A stretch of DNA of 17,538 nucleotides from Afipia sp. Lineage in GTDB: Bacteria; Pseudomonadota; Alphaproteobacteria; Rhizobiales; Xanthobacteraceae. Positions 15,196-17,538 of the stretch are shown piece after piece (position 1 is the stretch's first letter; each line of letters begins with the position of its first letter). Position numbers and translations under genes: made by a program. The DNA is taken from assembly GCA_026400415.1 (NCBI GenBank), contig JAPLPA010000301.1, forward strand, positions 4,652 through 22,189. The letters run 5' to 3'. The notes below the pieces were generated by a model, which did not search any database, was not told where the DNA came from, and worked only from the letters and a program-made list of their open reading frames with translations.

Positions 15196-15750
15196 GTGAC
15201 CGCAACCGCTCAAATCGCCGAAATGACCGACAAATCGCTTCTGATTGTCGAGGACGACAAGGCTTTCCTCGAGCGGCTGGCACGTGCAATGGAGACAAGA
15301 GGCTTCGATGTCACCACCTGCGACAATGTGTCCGAGGGGCTGACTCACATCGGAAAAGCACCTCCTGCGTTTGCCGTTGTCGATCTTCGCCTAGGCGATG
15401 GAAACGGTCTCGATGTCGTCTCGGCGTTGAAACTGCAGCGGCCCGATGCACGCGCCATCGTGCTGACCGGCTACGGCAACATCGCCACCGCGGTCACGGC
15501 TGTGAAGATGGGCGCGGTCGATTATCTGTCGAAGCCTGCGGACGCCGATGACGTGGTCGCGGCCCTGATGGCGAGCGGCACCGAGAAATCGCAGTTGCCT
15601 TCGAACCCGATGTCGGCAGATCGCGTGCGTTGGGAACACATCCAGCGCATCTATGAAATGTGCAGCCGTAACGTGTCGGAGACGGCGCGCAGGCTCAACA
15701 TGCATCGCCGTACGTTGCAGCGTATTCTCGCCAAACGAGCGCCGCGCTAA
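15196..15750 (+). CDS. regA: Response regulator RegA (PrrA/ActR/RegR)
   Basis: DNA-binding partner of RegB. The 184-residue protein has a receiver domain with the acidic pair near 20-21 (IVEDD), phosphoacceptor Asp63 in VVDLRLGDGNG, Thr91 in VLTGYGN and Lys113 in LSKPAD. A short linker rich in Ser and Pro (about 129-140) follows, then a Fis-type helix-turn-helix (about 146-180; ETARRLNMHRRTLQRILAKR), which is highly conserved in the family. A GTG start at 15196 is chosen because AGGAGG sits nine bases upstream (15181-15186); the in-frame ATG at 15223 has no ribosome site. The regB-regA spacer includes a small CTTAG/CTAAG repeat (15121-15132) and no clear separate promoter. Confidence 0.94.
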   Translation: MTATAQIAEMTDKSLLIVEDDKAFLERLARAMETRGFDVTTCDNVSEGLTHIGKAPPAFAVVDLRLGDGNGLDVVSALKLQRPDARAIVLTGYGNIATAVTAVKMGAVDYLSKPADADDVVAALMASGTEKSQLPSNPMSADRVRWEHIQRIYEMCSRNVSETARRLNMHRRTLQRILAKRAPR

Positions 15751-15838
15751 GGCGAACCGCCGGAACTTTTCGATCTCTCTTGCGTTATTGCCGCGAAACG
15801 ATCCTCACAAGGGAGCGCGGCAGGTCCGCGTGCGATAC

Positions 15839-16067
15839 ATGCGCAAGTCTCGGCATCTAGATATTTCATCACGCCTTGAGGCGACGAAACAGCTTGGTCT
15901 TGTTGAGGATTATCGGATCGACTGGCCCGAGAAATCGTTTTGCGGCCCGCACATCACCGTAGTGGGACAAAGGACTTTTCCGGCGCAGGTCACAAAAAAA
16001 TTATGTGGCTATCTTGCTCGCCCATCTTGTTCCGACCCGTGAGATCGTGGTGACACGACAGTATTGA
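15839..16067 (+). pseudogene. Small hypothetical protein gene, frameshifted at an A7 run
   Basis: From ATG 15839 the frame reads MRKSRHLDISSRLEATKQLG, then LVEDYRIDWPEKSFCGPHITVVG, and ends early at 16042 after a run of seven A (15994-16000). If one A is removed the reading continues as QVTKNYVAILLAHLVPTREI and stops at 16065-16067, giving about 75 residues. I recall small alphaproteobacterial hypothetical proteins with the same shape (LGLV-DY-IDWP, GP-ITV, QVTKNYVA-LL--LV), which makes the longer frame look like the ancestral one. This could be a real mutation, a sequencing error in a homopolymer, or transcript slippage. Function is unknown. It lies between regA and the heme oxygenase gene. 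The ATG has only a weak ribosome site, and the frame is open farther upstream. Confidence 0.5.
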
Positions 16068-16125
16068 GACGGCGGCGTAACAGTCGTGTCGTGTTTGAAC
16101 TGAATTGCGTCAGGGCAAATCGATC

Positions 16126-16692
16126 ATGAGTCTTTTGATCCGGGATATTGTCAGCGAGGCGACGCGAAGTTCACATCGCAGGCTCGACCTCGCGTTGTCG
16201 TGGCTCGATCTCGGAAAACCCCGTTATTATGCGGGTTTCCTGCGTGGTCAGTCCGAAGCGCTGTTTCCGCTCGAAGCTTCGCTCGCCGAACAGGGCATTT
16301 CCAATATCGTGAGCGACTGGCCGCTGCGGATGCGGACGCCGTCGCTCGAACACGATCTTGCGGCGATGGACGTCTCCTGCGATCCGCTGCCCGGTCCCGA
16401 GTTCAAGGGCGTCGCCGAAATGCTGGGCGCGGTTTACGTTTTGGAAGCCTCGCGTATGGGCGCGCGGGTGATGCTGGCGCGTCTCGCGCAGCATCCGGAA
16501 TCCAGTTCGATCGGAGCGACTGCGTATCTGCGTCACGGATTCGGCAAGCGGTTCTGGCCGTCGTTTCTGACACTGCTGGAAAATCATCCGGATGCGCAGG
16601 CCGATACTGCAAGCGTCGTGCAGGGCGCGGAAGTCGCGTTCGGCATGTTTGAGAGCGCGCTGATTCCGGTCGCAAGCGTTGCTGCGGAATAA
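16126..16692 (+). CDS. Biliverdin-producing heme oxygenase (BphO/HmuO type)
   Basis: 188-residue soluble, helical enzyme that opens heme with O2 and electrons to biliverdin, CO and iron. The probable proximal heme ligand is His17 in SEATRSSHRRLD. The distal-helix region is AEMLGAVYVLEASRMGARVM (about 101-120), where many relatives have EGS rather than EAS. The C-terminal part FWPSFLTLLENH fits the family. The ATG at 16126 is preferred to an in-frame TTG at 16105 because AGGG lies about 11 bases upstream. Such enzymes usually supply the biliverdin chromophore to bacteriophytochromes or release iron from heme; no phytochrome or heme-uptake gene is visible in the window. The stop codon lies 2 bases from that of mmcB, which converges. 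Confidence 0.85.
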   Translation: MSLLIRDIVSEATRSSHRRLDLALSWLDLGKPRYYAGFLRGQSEALFPLEASLAEQGISNIVSDWPLRMRTPSLEHDLAAMDVSCDPLPGPEFKGVAEMLGAVYVLEASRMGARVMLARLAQHPESSSIGATAYLRHGFGKRFWPSFLTLLENHPDAQADTASVVQGAEVAFGMFESALIPVASVAAE

Positions 16693-16694
16693 CG

Positions 16695-17186
16695 CTATTC
16701 AATAATTTCGACGTGCCCCTGCGGATCGATCAGCCGATTCATCCGCTGCGCCGCGTGAAGTCCAAAAATTAGAATCATCGACTTGCGTGTTGCGGCCGGC
16801 AGCCGATGTTCGGGCGCATCGCAGTGCATGTGCGCGCCGTATCCATCGGCGACGATCAATCCCGTGTCAGCAGGAAAAATCTCGCACGGCAGGTCCTGCG
16901 TGAAGGCAAAGAACAGCCGATCGCAATGCGCGCGATAGTCCTGCCATTTCTGATCGGCGCGCAAATCCTCGACCGAAGATTTAATTTCTACGATCCAGAT
17001 GTCGCCGCGCGCATTCATAGCGACCAGATCGGCGCGTCGGCCCGACGGCAGCGTCAATTCACTGACGCAGGAAAATCCTAGCGATCTCAACAGCCTGGAC
17101 GTGCCGCGAGCGATTTCCAGCGCAATGGCGGATTGGCGGCGATCCGTTGACGGACTTGGAATCGAATGGCCAAATTGTGAAGTCAT
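16695..17186 (-). CDS. mmcB: MmcB family DNA repair putative endonuclease
   Basis: 163-residue protein with a PD-(D/E)XK nuclease-like core. Asp53 lies in GRRADLVAM, and Glu67 and Lys69 lie in IWIVEIKSS, the metal and catalytic positions of the fold. Then come DYRAHCDRLFFAF and the DTGLIVADGYGAH block, as in family PF06319. In Caulobacter, mmcB is an SOS gene needed for mitomycin C resistance; its exact substrate is not settled. The ATG at 17186 lacks a good ribosome site. A half-conserved LexA-like sequence (GAAC-N7-GAGA on the plus strand, 17193-17207) lies just upstream. It converges with the heme oxygenase gene and is divergent from the VWA gene. Confidence 0.88.
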   Translation of the reverse strand: MTSQFGHSIPSPSTDRRQSAIALEIARGTSRLLRSLGFSCVSELTLPSGRRADLVAMNARGDIWIVEIKSSVEDLRADQKWQDYRAHCDRLFFAFTQDLPCEIFPADTGLIVADGYGAHMHCDAPEHRLPAATRKSMILIFGLHAAQRMNRLIDPQGHVEIIE

Positions 17187-17192
17187 GGAGGC

Positions 17193-17207
17193 GAACTCTA
17201 GCAGAGA
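17193..17207 (-). promoter_or_regulatory. Possible degenerate LexA site upstream of mmcB
   Basis: The alphaproteobacterial LexA box is GTTC-N7-GTTC (GAAC-N7-GAAC on the other strand). Here GAAC (17193-17196), seven bases, then GAGA (17204-17207): one arm is exact and the other matches in three of four bases. It lies seven bases before the start codon. The match is weak and chance is a real possibility; it is listed because mmcB is an SOS gene in Caulobacter. Confidence 0.2.
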
Positions 17208-17337
17208 GCGACTCGCTCCTCAGCCTCAAACTTGTACGCAGCCGGACACAATTTTGGCCCGCGCCGGTCGCGAAGCACCGGAACCATCCGCTCGCCGGGA
17301 GCGATCAATGCTCACCGGCGATCCTTTGGAGGGGACC

Positions 17338-17538
17338 ATGAAATCAGTCATCACCATGCGGGCCCAGATTCAAATTCTGGTGCTCGCATTTTTTATGCTG
17401 CCGACAATTTTGCTGTCACATGCTTTCGCGAAACCGACTGTCGAAGTCGCGTTCGTTCTTGATACGACCGGCTCGATGGGCGGATTGATCGAAGGCGCGA
17501 AACGAAAAATCTGGTCGATGGCTACCGCCATCGTGGAC
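17338..17538 (+). CDS. Secreted von Willebrand factor type A domain protein, N-terminal part (runs off window)
   Basis: Only the first 67 residues are visible. They begin with a signal peptide: basic N-terminus, hydrophobic stretch at about 11-28, and a probable signal peptidase site near SHAFA-KP at residue 31. Then comes VEVAFVLDTTGSMGGLIEGA, the opening strand of a VWA domain with the metal-ion-dependent adhesion site Asp42-x-Thr-x-Ser46. The ATG at 17338 is supported by GGAGGGG about 4-10 bases upstream. The protein would act in the periplasm or outside the cell; its partner is unknown. The 151-base spacer before it, divergent from mmcB, contains a short CGCTC/GAGCG hairpin (17289-17303). 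Confidence 0.82.
   Translation, partial: MKSVITMRAQIQILVLAFFMLPTILLSHAFAKPTVEVAFVLDTTGSMGGLIEGAKRKIWSMATAIVD

Overview
The window is chromosomal DNA from an alphaproteobacterium, most likely in the Bradyrhizobium/Rhodopseudomonas/Nitrobacter/Afipia group. The clues are the adjacent mutS-glnD pair, whose proteins I recognise as very close to Rhodopseudomonas and Bradyrhizobium versions; a RegB/RegA redox pair; an MmcB-type repair protein; an intracellular PHA depolymerase; and a CtrA-type TTAA-N7-TTAAC box. This is a judgement from memory of the families, not a database result. I see no phage genes, insertion sequences, CRISPR arrays, rRNA or tRNA.

Layout: (1) 1-378, minus: 5' part of a 3-oxoadipyl-CoA thiolase (pcaF), with a promoter whose -35 lies inside a palindrome. 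(2) 542-6154, plus: mutS, then glnD. (3) 6219-6584, plus: small DUF1304 membrane protein; 6615-7043, minus: DUF1330 protein. (4) 7226-9484, plus: bifunctional class A penicillin-binding protein with a CtrA-like box upstream; it converges with a YgjP/M48-type metallopeptidase (9488-10243, minus). (5) 10244-10582: 339 bases with no supported gene and a few weak hairpins. (6) 10583-11908, minus: phaZ. (7) 12040-13676, minus: two-gene ABC-2 transporter with a 4-base ATGA overlap. (8) 13776-15750, plus: regB then regA. (9) 15839-16067, plus: a small hypothetical gene apparently broken by one extra A in an A7 run. (10) 16126-16692, plus: heme oxygenase; it converges with mmcB (16695-17186, minus). 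(11) 17338-17538, plus: start of a secreted von Willebrand factor A protein.

The genes are mostly core housekeeping and regulation: mismatch repair, nitrogen signalling through PII uridylylation, cell-wall synthesis, carbon-reserve use, redox-responsive transcription, heme breakdown and DNA repair. I found no convincing undescribed multi-gene system. The best leads are small: the frameshifted ORF at 15839-16067, the CtrA box before the PBP gene, the operator-like palindrome before pcaF, the unusual Q-loop of the ABC ATPase, and a half-conserved LexA-like site at mmcB.
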